A stretch of DNA of 33,996 nt from an uncultured Clostridia bacterium (GCA_946629525.1 CAMOXU010000022.1:1-33996), one strand, 5' to 3'; positions 22,915 to 31,635 are shown, counted from the first letter of the stretch. Notes: a model not told the origin generated them from the sequence alone. Numbers and translations: made by a program.

Positions 22915-25314
22915 TCAGTTTTTATAAATATGCAGCAGCACCACTTCCTGAGGATCCAGCTTCACCTTGAGAGCCATATTCCTCTGCGCATCCGTCGCCA
23001 CCCGCTCCATCTCGATCCGGGGCACGCTGATCGCCTGCAGATACTTGACATCATCCCGGTTCAGCTTCGTCTCATACCCCAGCCTTCCCCACTCATCCAG
23101 AACGCTTCCGCTCTGTCTGTTGAGAGATCTTTTCTTGATCGTATATTCTCCTTTTTCCGGCATCCCCTTCAATATAAATTCCATCTCCAGCCTCCGCTCG
23201 TCGTCAAAACGGATCTGCCGGATCCTGTCAAGACCGATCTCATCATTATTCTCGGCCCGATTCGGCTGGAACCAGCAGAAGTTAAAGCACAGAAGATAGA
23301 GGTCGCCGTTCCCCTTCTTGGTCAGAAGATAATGATCGCCCTTCGCAAGGAACTGGCTCCCCATGTGTTCTAAGAATGAAAATGCGTAGAATGCCGGCTT
23401 CGGGATCGTATCCTTGGTCAGAAGCCCGATGCCTCCGTTCAGGACCTTATTCGTATCGATGTGGCTGCTGACCCAGTCCGTTCCGCCCATGACGACCATC
23501 ATATCGGTCATGCCCCAGAGCTCCACGGTCTTCGCCGTCAGATAAGCGGACCTGAAGCAGCTGTCATTTAAGTAGTTCCTGTTCCCGATCGAATTGTTCC
23601 ACTCCGACAGGAACAACCTGCAGTCTCCCAGACCCACTGTCTCCATCAGCTTTTTCATCTGACGGACCCGTTCCTCCTCAAAGTGCAGGTCAGCCGCTGC
23701 GACCCTCTTCATCGACTCTCCCTGTGAATCGTTCACCGCCTCATACGGGTACAGGAAAAAGGATACGAAATCCGGGCGGTAATTCTCCTCTGTACATTTT
23801 TTAAAGAACTTCTCGGCAAAGTCCCGGTCCACTTCAATGACTGTCGAGATTCCTCCGAACAGCGCGCCGGGCACCTTCTCGCGAATCGCATCGTATGCGG
23901 TCTTCCAGGCGTCAAAGAAGTCATAATTATTGTCTTCGTAGAGTCCGTTCTCCTGTGTGTGGAAATCCCGCGTGAGTTCAAAGATCCACCCCGCGACTTC
24001 CTCGATCCCGTACCGGGTGATTACATTGTCGAGGAATGCCCGCAGGATATCCCTCCAGATCCTCGCAGAGGCAAAATGAATATATTCTTCTTTATAATAG
24101 ACTTCTTTTCCCTGGGCCCGGATCGCCGTATCCGGTCTTCTCCCCAGATCCAGGAAAGGTCTCAGGTGATGCACCACCATAAAGTCCAGCACCTGATTGA
24201 TCATGTCAAAATTATACTGTCCGAGCGTCTCTCCGTCCGAGACCAGCATCTTCTCGGAGAAAATATTCCATACTCTGATATACCTGTAATGCAGATGCTC
24301 CTGAAGATACATTACATGGAACTGTGTGTTGGCCCTGCCGAGCTCATGCAGGCTCCCGACATTGATGCACCGGTTCCAGACCGGTGTATAGGAGGCGGGA
24401 CTCAGCTCGCTCAGATTCAGGTCATATTCCTTCCTGTTGTCCTGCCGGCTGTACTGATATCCCTTTCTGCGCAGCTCTTCCCGGATCTCCTGCTCGTCCC
24501 GGATCTCCTTCTCCTCGTTCTCCTTTGAGACCTGATACTTTTTCCTGTATTCCGACGGCATCATGCCGGTCACTTTTTTAAAAGAGCGGTTAAAGGCAGC
24601 AGATGTCGAAAACCCGCAGTTCATGGCGATCTGCGTCAGATTCTGCTCCGATGTCCGCAGAAGCCCCAGCGATGTGCGGACTCGCAGACGCATCACATAG
24701 TCCGCAAAATACATGCCCGTGCTTTTCTTAAAGATCCTGGACAAAGTCGACGTCGATACATACATCTCATCAGCAAGGTCCGAGAGACTGATCTCATCGT
24801 GAATGTGGTTGATGATATACTGCATCATCTGCCGCATTCTCGCATCCGTGTCGTTCGCGTCCGCCTCGATCTGTCCCTGTCCCAACTGATAATTCTCGAT
24901 CAGGCAGTCCAGAAGTCTCAGCATCAGGCTGTCCATCGCTGCGCGCGTCTGGTGCGTATGCAGAATGTACTCTGCTGTCATTTCCTGCAGGATCTCACGG
25001 AGGTCATTGTAAGAATGATGAACGTCCCTGGCGGAATCCGCATACAGCATCAGGCTCTTCTTATCCATGATCTGTGAAATGATCCCGATAGAATAAGATG
25101 CCGTTCCGTAAATCGCTTCCCTGTAAGTGCCGATCCCGTATTCCATACCGGAATTGATCAGAAGGATATCATCCTTCTTCATGCGGATCTTATCCCCGTA
25201 GTATCTGACGCTCATCTCTCCTTCCAGAACATAGAGAACTACAGGATCCGTCTGCATAAAGCTTTTCTCCGAACCGGCCCTGACTATCTTGTATTCCAAA
25301 TGATTAAGTCCCAT
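22915..25314 (-). CDS. AraC-family regulator fused to a GH39-like domain
   Basis: This 799-residue protein has an AraC-type cupin sensor part (about 1-140), two helix-turn-helix motifs (about 171-260, ending PSEYRKKY), a charged, probably coiled-coil linker (261-285) and a GH39 xylosidase-like barrel with a beta-sandwich to the end. In active GH39 enzymes the acid/base Glu sits in FEVWNEP. Here the matching stretch is FELTRD (445-450), with Asp for Glu and Arg for Asn, while the nucleophile-like Glu571 in LSEWN is kept. The domain therefore looks like a sugar sensor rather than an enzyme. The start is ATG 25314 with GAGAGG upstream; an ATG at 25338 lacks a site. Regulon promoter C precedes its own gene, so it is the leading candidate activator, with autoregulation (inference). 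Confidence 0.87.
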   Translation of the reverse strand: MGLNHLEYKIVRAGSEKSFMQTDPVVLYVLEGEMSVRYYGDKIRMKKDDILLINSGMEYGIGTYREAIYGTASYSIGIISQIMDKKSLMLYADSARDVHHSYNDLREILQEMTAEYILHTHQTRAAMDSLMLRLLDCLIENYQLGQGQIEADANDTDARMRQMMQYIINHIHDEISLSDLADEMYVSTSTLSRIFKKSTGMYFADYVMRLRVRTSLGLLRTSEQNLTQIAMNCGFSTSAAFNRSFKKVTGMMPSEYRKKYQVSKENEEKEIRDEQEIREELRRKGYQYSRQDNRKEYDLNLSELSPASYTPVWNRCINVGSLHELGRANTQFHVMYLQEHLHYRYIRVWNIFSEKMLVSDGETLGQYNFDMINQVLDFMVVHHLRPFLDLGRRPDTAIRAQGKEVYYKEEYIHFASARIWRDILRAFLDNVITRYGIEEVAGWIFELTRDFHTQENGLYEDNNYDFFDAWKTAYDAIREKVPGALFGGISTVIEVDRDFAEKFFKKCTEENYRPDFVSFFLYPYEAVNDSQGESMKRVAAADLHFEEERVRQMKKLMETVGLGDCRLFLSEWNNSIGNRNYLNDSCFRSAYLTAKTVELWGMTDMMVVMGGTDWVSSHIDTNKVLNGGIGLLTKDTIPKPAFYAFSFLEHMGSQFLAKGDHYLLTKKGNGDLYLLCFNFCWFQPNRAENNDEIGLDRIRQIRFDDERRLEMEFILKGMPEKGEYTIKKRSLNRQSGSVLDEWGRLGYETKLNRDDVKYLQAISVPRIEMERVATDAQRNMALKVKLDPQEVVLLHIYKN

Positions 25315-25356
25315 ACAAACCTCTCTTCGCCCAAACATGATTCTTTCAGTTTATAT

Positions 25357-25473
25357 ATCATAGACTCTGTCCGCACTTAATTCTTTTCTGTCGTCCCCTT
25401 ATCCTCTTCATTCCGTGCAAAATATCCGGTCATCCTTCGAACATTTGCAACAAAAACCCCGCGTTTATTGCAG
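25357..25473 (-). promoter_or_regulatory. Regulon promoter C, upstream of the AraC-GH39 regulator gene
   Basis: Minus-strand 5' ends: CTGCAA 25473, TTGCAA 25450, TTGCAC 25420, GAAAAGAAT 25388, -10 TATGAT 25362. Spacings are 23, 30, 32 and 26, identical to promoters A, B and D. A regulon site in front of the regulator gene suggests autoregulation. Confidence 0.78.
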
Positions 25474-25511
25474 ACATCATTCTTCTGTGCTATATATCTG
25501 CACGAAATGTG

Positions 25512-25566
25512 AAAAAAACAGAGAACCTCAGACTGTGTAATCATTGAACACATTCTTCGGTTCTCT
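25512..25566 (-). terminator. Terminator after the GH35-like gene
   Basis: The arms AGAGAACC (25520-25527) and GGTTCTCT (25559-25566), with an inner TGTGT/ACACA helix, are followed by seven T after one G on the minus strand. The stretch from 25567 to 25706 shows no gene or strong signal. Confidence 0.8.
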
Positions 25567-25706
25567 TTTATAAGCCTTTCAAAATTTGAGGCTGCCCAGA
25601 GAAAACTTACATCTTCTCTGATTGACAGGAGTTATAGATGCATCGGGAAGAAAAGACGCTGAGCAAATTTTCTCCCCTTCGCGGCAGGAACGCCGGGCTG
25701 TCCTCA

Positions 25707-27248
25707 TCAGTACTGGTACAGATCCACCATCAGCGCACCCGGCATATCGCCGAAGCGCAGGTTCATCTTCTCGTCACCGTTCAGCACGCGGCCGCTCACC
25801 CATTCACCGTTCACTACGCGGCCATCTTCCATGCGAAGCATATCCAGCTTTTTGTTCACGCCGGGCTTATTATGGAAGGCAGGAGTGCAGTTGAGACCGA
25901 TCAGGAGGAACTTCTCCGGTGTCAGCTCGAAAGCGAGGCATGCACCGAGGGGCTTTCCGCTCATACGGGGACCGTAGGAGACAGCCAGGTCACATTCTGT
26001 AAAGCGAAGGAAGGCGCTGTAGTCGCACTCGCCGTGGCGCACGCAGGCCTGCTGGCTCTTCGTCCCGCGATAGCGAAGCATCAGGGGCTCCAGCTGCTTA
26101 AGGAGGTCATAGGTCGCCGCAAGGCATTCCTTGCTTCCCGTGATGTCAAACGCGGACGGGTCGATATTCAGAGCGATCATAAGATCCATCGGCGGCTTGT
26201 CCAGCTGATCCGGATCCAGTGCGAGATCTTCAATACCGAAGGGAGAGAAGCAGATCGCGTTCTTCTGTCCGAAGGCATACAGCGCATAGGAAGAAGCCAC
26301 AGCGTCTTTCCGGATCTCGGGAATAAAGAGAGGATTCTCCTCTGTCGCAAAAGAATCCATCACGTCCGCACAGTAGGGAACATAGATATCCGGGCCAAAA
26401 GCAAAGAGCGACGGAGCTGCCGCGCGCCAGATGTGCTGCACTCTCTCCACCGGACCGCCGGACGGATAAGATCCCGGGAACCAGGGACTCTGTCTGAGCC
26501 ATGCATTGGCGTAGCAGGGAAGATCGTATTCTGCTTTCCCGGAAGCGGCGATCGTCTCTACTGCGGAGGCAAAGTACCAGGCCATGAAAGCCTCTCCGGC
26601 ATCCTCCCCGTAGAGCTCTTCCCAGGTACCGGTCTTTCCGAGAGCCGCTGCCAGCGCTTCCGGGACAGACTCCGCAAATGCGGCATTTGCGGTCTCACTG
26701 TAATCCCTGTCAGTACCCAGAAGGCCGATCTCATTTTCCACCTGAATGACGATGACCGTATTCTCCTCAGAGTCGATCTCGCGGATGCGGCGCATCACGG
26801 CGGTAAATGCCTGACGGTCTTTCTCCACCGCGGCTTTGCACAGCGGGGAGATCGTATTCATTTTTTCTCCGGAGACCTTCTCCGTACGGAAATACTTTCC
26901 GGTATCCTTTTTCATCCATGCCGGAACATAGAAGGACTCGGCATTTTTCCAGAGTCCGAACCAGAGGAAGCAGAGCTTCAGGCCTTCGCGCCTTGCGGAG
27001 GCGATCATCTTCTCAAGCAGGGTAAAGTCATACTTTCCCTCTTCCGGCTCGATCAGCTCCCAGTAAAGGGGGGCGATCACGGAATTCATGTTCAGGCCGC
27101 GAAGAGCCGGCCAGAGATTCTTCTCAAGGAACTCCGCGTCGGATGCGCTGGAATTGTGTATCTCACCGCTTCTCATGAAGAATGGTTTGTCATGTACATA
27201 AAGTGTGGAAATGCCTCTCTCATCGCGTTTAACTACCGGAAGACTCAT
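25707..27248 (-). CDS. GH35-like glycosidase with C-terminal DUF5597
   Basis: This is a 513-residue clan-A (GH-A) glycoside hydrolase resembling GH35/GH42 beta-galactosidases. The acid/base Glu173 lies in QVENEIG, and the nucleophile candidate Glu311 is in FIPEIRKD. The N-terminus has the family phrase LYWELIEPEEGKYDF (61-75). The last 140 or so residues form a sandwich of the DUF5597 kind. No signal peptide is present. AAAGGAG precedes the ATG at 27248. It diverges from the AraC regulator gene at 27481, which probably controls it. It has no copy of the six-promoter motif, so it belongs to a different control unit. The sugar specificity is open. Confidence 0.8.
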   Translation of the reverse strand: MSLPVVKRDERGISTLYVHDKPFFMRSGEIHNSSASDAEFLEKNLWPALRGLNMNSVIAPLYWELIEPEEGKYDFTLLEKMIASARREGLKLCFLWFGLWKNAESFYVPAWMKKDTGKYFRTEKVSGEKMNTISPLCKAAVEKDRQAFTAVMRRIREIDSEENTVIVIQVENEIGLLGTDRDYSETANAAFAESVPEALAAALGKTGTWEELYGEDAGEAFMAWYFASAVETIAASGKAEYDLPCYANAWLRQSPWFPGSYPSGGPVERVQHIWRAAAPSLFAFGPDIYVPYCADVMDSFATEENPLFIPEIRKDAVASSYALYAFGQKNAICFSPFGIEDLALDPDQLDKPPMDLMIALNIDPSAFDITGSKECLAATYDLLKQLEPLMLRYRGTKSQQACVRHGECDYSAFLRFTECDLAVSYGPRMSGKPLGACLAFELTPEKFLLIGLNCTPAFHNKPGVNKKLDMLRMEDGRVVNGEWVSGRVLNGDEKMNLRFGDMPGALMVDLYQY

Positions 27249-27409
27249 AAGACTGCTCCTTTCTTAACTTATGTTATCAGGCATCTGCGAAGGTCTGTAC
27301 TCCATGCGGATCGCGTGAACATTCAAAAGACTTCCGCATTCGCCGATCCAGGGATCTGCTGCTTCACGTATCTGCAGCTCGTTACGATTACTTTTAAATT
27401 AATTTTAAC

Positions 27410-27439
27410 TTGACGGCAGATGCATGGCAATCTTAGTAT
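27410..27439 (+). promoter_or_regulatory. Predicted promoter of the stand-alone AraC gene
   Basis: TTGACG (27410-27415) and TAGTAT (27434-27439) are separated by 18 bases, and the start codon lies 42 bases further on. The surrounding gap (27249-27480) is AT-rich on this side and serves both divergent genes. I find no clear promoter for the GH35-like gene. Confidence 0.5.
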
Positions 27440-27480
27440 ATTAATAATCATATTAAATTCTTAATGTGGAGTGATCTGAT

Positions 27481-28308
27481 ATGTACTATACGTTCAATGT
27501 GACCAAACGTCAGAGGGAGAGAATTCCGCTGCTCCTCATAAATATCGGGCTCGACCATGTGCAGGAGCCGATCCGGCGGCCCGGCGGCTTTCCTCTTTGG
27601 CAGATTTTTTACTGTGTGTCCGGAATCGGAGAACTCTATCTTGACAATGAAAAAGCTGTGCTGAACCCTGGCCAGATTGCCATCCTGGAGCCGCACGTCG
27701 GACACATGTATCACAGCCTGGGCGGCGGCTGGGTCGTACATTTTATAGGATTTGACGGAGGCGCGTGTACAAAGATCCTGAGCTGCCTCAAACTGAGCCG
27801 GCAGGGTGTTTACACGCTCAGCACTCCCGGTCTTTTCCTGTCTCATCTCGATACGCTGAAGGACCTTGTATCAGAAGCAAAACCGCAGCCTTCGCTCTGC
27901 TCCGCGGAGCTGTACAGCCTGCTCCTTGATCTGTCCGGCGTTGTGCGCCGTCTCCCGATGAGTCAGGCTGCAAAAGAATCAGAGGTGGTCAGAGAGATCA
28001 TACTTTATCTGGAAGACCATTACGCAAGAGACCTCTCCCTGGATGACCTCTCTGCACAGTTCCACAGGACGCCGGAATATCTATGCACCGTATTCAGGGG
28101 TGTCACCGGGGAGACCATCATGCACTATCTGCGCGGCATCCGTCTCCATCATGCAAAAATACTTCTCATGGACGCTCCGGATCTGGGAATCAAAGAGATC
28201 GCCGGGAGCTGCGGATTTGCAAGTGCCAGCTATTTCGGCCGTGTGTTCAGGGAATCCACGGGCTATACTCCCCAGGGATACCGGCTTGGCATCAGGGTCT
28301 CGCCCTGA
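27481..28308 (+). CDS. AraC family transcriptional regulator
   Basis: This is a 275-residue AraC regulator: a cupin sugar-sensing part (about 1-140, with PGQIAILEPHVGH) and two helix-turn-helix motifs (about 175-272, ending in the usual GYTPQGYR). GGAG stands 9 bases before the ATG at 27481. It is one of only two plus-strand genes in the window and diverges from the GH35-like gene, the normal layout for a local activator of that gene. Whether it also acts on the C-glycoside regulon is unknown. Confidence 0.9.
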   Translation: MYYTFNVTKRQRERIPLLLINIGLDHVQEPIRRPGGFPLWQIFYCVSGIGELYLDNEKAVLNPGQIAILEPHVGHMYHSLGGGWVVHFIGFDGGACTKILSCLKLSRQGVYTLSTPGLFLSHLDTLKDLVSEAKPQPSLCSAELYSLLLDLSGVVRRLPMSQAAKESEVVREIILYLEDHYARDLSLDDLSAQFHRTPEYLCTVFRGVTGETIMHYLRGIRLHHAKILLMDAPDLGIKEIAGSCGFASASYFGRVFRESTGYTPQGYRLGIRVSP

Positions 28309-28422
28309 GCTGTTCCCACCCCCGACAGGCGGTATTTACATCGCAGAAGCGTACTCATAATAAAGACATGCTCCTCTTTGCGCGTATCTGTCGACTTAAG
28401 CCGCAGGCATTATGCGATAATG

Positions 28423-28466
28423 AAAAATGCGGAAGCCCTTTCTCTCAAAGGTTCTTCCGCATTTTT
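28423..28466. terminator. Bidirectional terminator between convergent AraC and alcohol dehydrogenase genes
   Basis: A perfect 12-bp stem (AAAAATGCGGAA with TTCCGCATTTTT) with an inner CCTTT/AAAGG helix gives a T-run in both directions. It serves the AraC gene on the plus strand and the dehydrogenase gene on the minus strand. Confidence 0.85.
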
Positions 28467-28533
28467 CTGTTCAGGAACGCCTCAGCATTCCGGCTGCATT
28501 TTTTCTGTTCAGGAACACCTCAGCATTCCAGCC
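28459..28533. repeat. Two tandem copies of the intergenic palindromic repeat
   Basis: A unit of about 37 bases starting GCATTTTT is repeated twice. Each holds a variant of the palindrome found at 12205 and 18491: TTCAGGAACGCCTC then AGCATTCCGG at 28470-28493, and TTCAGGAACACCTC then AGCATTCCAG at 28508-28531. The right arms no longer match the left arms perfectly, while the left part is conserved. Confidence 0.7.
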
Positions 28534-28586
28534 GCGCAGATCGTATTCTCTGCCTCGGAATTCCTGCATGGTGTGTGCCGTCTGTC

Positions 28587-29777
28587 TCAGACTTCCACGC
28601 CGTCCATCGCCATATGGTACATCTCTTTGATGCCTTCATAATCTACCGGCTTGATCTTCGTGATCGTGATCGTCTTGAAGTAAGAAGCCTCGAGAGCCAG
28701 CTGGTCAAGCTCCTCCTCGGAAGGATTAATGCCCATCTCCTTAATGGATACCGGCATGCCGATCTCCCGGAAGAAAGCGACCGTCCGGCGGATTCCCTCC
28801 TCCGAAGCCTTGATGTCATCCTCCTCCGTCACGCCCCATACCTTCCTTGCATATCTTGAGAATCGGGACGGGCAGTCTTTGTAGAGATACGCTGCCCACG
28901 CACTCCAGACGGCTGTCACGGTCGCGCCGTGCACGAGGTCGAACATACCGCCCATCTGCTGGCCAAGCTTATGTACCGAGAAATCCTTGCCTCTGCCGCA
29001 TTCTGTCAGATCGTTGTGGGACAGGGCTCCGGCCCACATGATCTCCGCATTGGCATCATAATCGCTGCGGTTCTCTTTCACGATCCTCGCGTTCTTAATG
29101 ACCGTGCGCAGGAGTCCTTCCGCGATCTCATCCGTCAGTTCACACTTGATGCCAGGGATGAAATAACGCTCCATGGTATGCATCATGATATCCGCGACAC
29201 CTGCGAAGAAATAATAATCCGGAACGGAGGGCAGGAGCTCCGGGTTCATGATGGCGAACCGGCAGCGGTTCAGCTCGGTGCCGAAGCCTTTCTTCTTGCC
29301 GTTCTCCTCATTCGTCAGGACCGCATCGGCGGACATTTCCGATCCGGCCGCTGCAATGGTCAGCACACAGGCGACCGGCAGGGATTCCGTGATCTTGACC
29401 TTCTTATACCAAATATCCCAGAGTGCTGCATCGGGATGGGATGTTCCGTGGGCGATCGCCTTGGCGGTATCGATGACGCTGCCGCCGCCTACGCCCAGAA
29501 TATAGTCCGCACCGAATTCCACGGCCCGGCGGACTCCCTCCTCAGCATGGGCAAGTGTGGGATTGGGCTTTACGCCGCCGTATGTCTTGACGGCAAGGCC
29601 TGCGTCCTCGATCGATTTTGTCACGCGGCCCAGCAGTCCGCTCTTTGCTGCGCTGCCGCCGCCATAGACTACGAACACACGGCTGCCGCCGTCCGCCTTG
29701 ATCAGGCTGCCCGCCTGCATCTCCGTGTCTTTGCCGAAAACTACTCTCGTGGGTGTGTACTGTACAAAATTATTCAT
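28587..29777 (-). CDS. Iron-containing alcohol dehydrogenase (BdhA/YugJ type)
   Basis: This is a 396-residue NAD(P)-dependent group III alcohol dehydrogenase. The nucleotide motif GGGSVIDTAKAI is at about 97-108. The metal site is Asp196 and His200 (ADIMMH), His269 (SVHKL) and His283 (LVHGA), complete for the family. The start is the ATG at 29777, which aligns with the family's usual N-terminus (NNFVQYTPTRVVFGK); a longer in-frame start at 29903 is rejected. The upstream ribosome site is weak and A-rich. It has its own ordinary promoter (29875-29903). It may reduce aldehydes such as butyraldehyde or lactaldehyde; the latter would fit rhamnose breakdown, but this is only a suggestion. Confidence 0.88.
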   Translation of the reverse strand: MNNFVQYTPTRVVFGKDTEMQAGSLIKADGGSRVFVVYGGGSAAKSGLLGRVTKSIEDAGLAVKTYGGVKPNPTLAHAEEGVRRAVEFGADYILGVGGGSVIDTAKAIAHGTSHPDAALWDIWYKKVKITESLPVACVLTIAAAGSEMSADAVLTNEENGKKKGFGTELNRCRFAIMNPELLPSVPDYYFFAGVADIMMHTMERYFIPGIKCELTDEIAEGLLRTVIKNARIVKENRSDYDANAEIMWAGALSHNDLTECGRGKDFSVHKLGQQMGGMFDLVHGATVTAVWSAWAAYLYKDCPSRFSRYARKVWGVTEEDDIKASEEGIRRTVAFFREIGMPVSIKEMGINPSEEELDQLALEASYFKTITITKIKPVDYEGIKEMYHMAMDGVEV

Positions 29778-29874
29778 ATTCTTTTTCTCTTTTCCTACTG
29801 ATCGAAATCTGCTCTGTTGTTCTTTCTTTGTACCCGGGACAGCATTGATTTTTCTGTTCCCGCGACCGGTCTTT

Positions 29875-29903
29875 AATATACTCGAATTTCCTGCGCTATG
29901 CAA
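29875..29903 (-). promoter_or_regulatory. Predicted promoter of the alcohol dehydrogenase gene
   Basis: On the minus strand TTGCAT (29898-29903) and TATATT (29875-29880) are separated by 17 bases, close to the housekeeping consensus. About 100 bases of leader follow. The rest of the 310-base gap up to 30087 holds the terminator at 30037-30076 and nothing else I recognise. Confidence 0.6.
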
Positions 29904-30036
29904 TATCTTTCGTCACCGTACAAGTGCACTCCCGCACTTCTCCCGACCCATCAGATTTCGCGGGTCGTTTCCACAGCAATACAGGCAGGGCCCCGGATGT
30001 TCCGCTTTATTCCTGAAGTCCGCCGAAACAGCATCC

Positions 30037-30076
30037 AAAAACGGAGCAGGTCCGAATACATCGAATCCTGCTCCGT
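30037..30076 (-). terminator. Terminator after the DUF1349 gene
   Basis: A perfect 10-bp stem (ACGGAGCAGG 30041-30050 with CCTGCTCCGT 30067-30076) is followed by four further T on the minus strand. It starts 12 bases beyond the DUF1349 stop codon. Confidence 0.85.
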
Positions 30077-30087
30077 AAAAGTACATC

Positions 30088-30687
30088 TCAGTCAGGCTGC
30101 TGGCCGTCATGCGCCTTCCACGCGCATTCCGTGATCTGCATGTCCGTGAAGACCGCCTTGAAGGAGGACTCTTCCGGACTGCAGGCATAGATGCCGAAAC
30201 GGATCGTTCCCCCGCCTTCCCACATGTGGCAGACCCTCATCTGCGTAAATTCCACGCCGTCCTTCGAGCATTCTATGCAATAGTCGTCCTCTCTGCGGCT
30301 CAGGCGGTACCACATGGTCTTTACGTCCGCCGGAATGGCGGTCGTCGCCCAATCGGAATACCCGTGGTTCGTGACGACGGACCCGAGGTGCTGAAAGGAT
30401 TCATTTTCATATTCCACAGAGCCCTTCAGCCAGTTCTCGGAATCCAGGTACAGGACGATTCCGCATTGGTCGAACCGGTGATGGCTTTCCGTAAAATCGG
30501 TCTTCACAATGAACGAAAAATACTTTTCGTCGGTCTCCATCTGCAGCACCGGCGCATTGTCATTGCGGAAATGATAATATGTCCGCTGCCACAGATCGGT
30601 ATGCGGAAGAGTCGTGATCTCCACGCGGTCGGGCCGGATCTTATAATCGGCCGGCTCTCTTGTCCATTTCATATCACAGATGTTCAT
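30088..30687 (-). CDS. DUF1349 domain protein (concanavalin-like fold)
   Basis: This is a 199-residue soluble protein made of one DUF1349 domain, a beta-sandwich of the concanavalin-like lectin/glucanase type. It is rich in aromatic residues, and the phrase MWYRLSRREDDYCIECSKDG is typical of the family. No catalytic residues can be assigned. AGGAGG precedes the ATG at 30687. Relatives often lie near carbohydrate genes and may bind or act on sugars, but no firm biochemical role is known to me. It stands alone between its terminator and a non-coding gap. Confidence 0.85.
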   Translation of the reverse strand: MNICDMKWTREPADYKIRPDRVEITTLPHTDLWQRTYYHFRNDNAPVLQMETDEKYFSFIVKTDFTESHHRFDQCGIVLYLDSENWLKGSVEYENESFQHLGSVVTNHGYSDWATTAIPADVKTMWYRLSRREDDYCIECSKDGVEFTQMRVCHMWEGGGTIRFGIYACSPEESSFKAVFTDMQITECAWKAHDGQQPD

Positions 30688-30864
30688 TTTTACCTCCTGC
30701 AGTTATTTGCTTTTCATTCTTCCGGCAGATGTATTTCCGGAATCCCGTTGACAAGGATGATATTGTGAAGCAGATCATTTTTCAGGAACGGCTCGGCGGC
30801 CTGCCGCGCCGCGCAGGTTGAGAATCACGTTCCCATTGGCAAAGCTGCGTTCCGCCGGAGGCTT

Positions 30865-31635
30865 TTAATCCAGGATCTTCAGCGGCTTCCACCGCAGGAA
30901 ATCGCCGGAGACCAGATGATACGTCCTTCCGCGATATTCCCCATGAATGCTGTCATGAAAGCGGCTCTCGCCATGACAGTGCGCGTAGATCACCTGCTCC
31001 GCACCGTATTCCTCAGCCATATCGATAAAGCCGCTGCGCCGTGCTTCCGGACCCTTGGCCAGCTCCTCCAGAATATTGGTAGGCGGATAATGCAGGAACA
31101 TGATATATTTCCTGAATCCGTCTGCCTTCGCCAGTTCAAAAGACTTCCGAAGGCGCTCAAGCTCCCGCTTCACGAGCTTCCGGGCACGGATCTCCGCCTC
31201 CTCGTCCCAGCCCGCGATCCGGCCCCGGCGGTCGAGGTAGAATGGGCCTTCAAAGGTAAACCCCTTTGTTCCGACAAGAGCGTAGTCCCGGTAGGATTCA
31301 TAGCTGTCCTGCAGAAATGTAAGCTCCGGCTGAAACATGGCATTCAGCTGTCCGGTCTTCTTCGCATCCCAGAACATGTCGTGATTGCCCCTCGTCAGGA
31401 TCTTCCGGCCGGGCAGGTCACGGATGTATTGCAGATCCGTCTCGCACTCCGCGAGCTTTTTCCCCCAGCTGTGATCCCCGACCAGAACGAGCGTATCTTC
31501 GTCCGTCAGGAGCTTCTCACAGTTCTTCCGGAACTTCTCCTCATGATTTTTCCATACCCGGTCATGAAGCTGTCCGGGCGCTTTCAGCACGGACTGATAA
31601 TGCAGATGAAGATCTCCGATTGCATAAAGTGCCAT
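30865..31635 (-). CDS. Calcineurin-like metallophosphoesterase
   Basis: This is a 256-residue two-metal phosphoesterase. The conserved blocks appear in order: GDLHLH (7-12), GDHSW (53-57), GNHD (83-86), FLHYPP and HCHGESRFH. Together they supply the usual metal ligands. In the second block His takes the place of the common Asn (GDHSW against GDxxD/GDN). The substrate could be a phosphoprotein, nucleotide or other phosphoester and cannot be told. GGAGG stands about 11 bases before the ATG at 31635. The context is housekeeping and not obviously tied to the glycoside locus. Confidence 0.88.
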   Translation of the reverse strand: MALYAIGDLHLHYQSVLKAPGQLHDRVWKNHEEKFRKNCEKLLTDEDTLVLVGDHSWGKKLAECETDLQYIRDLPGRKILTRGNHDMFWDAKKTGQLNAMFQPELTFLQDSYESYRDYALVGTKGFTFEGPFYLDRRGRIAGWDEEAEIRARKLVKRELERLRKSFELAKADGFRKYIMFLHYPPTNILEELAKGPEARRSGFIDMAEEYGAEQVIYAHCHGESRFHDSIHGEYRGRTYHLVSGDFLRWKPLKILD

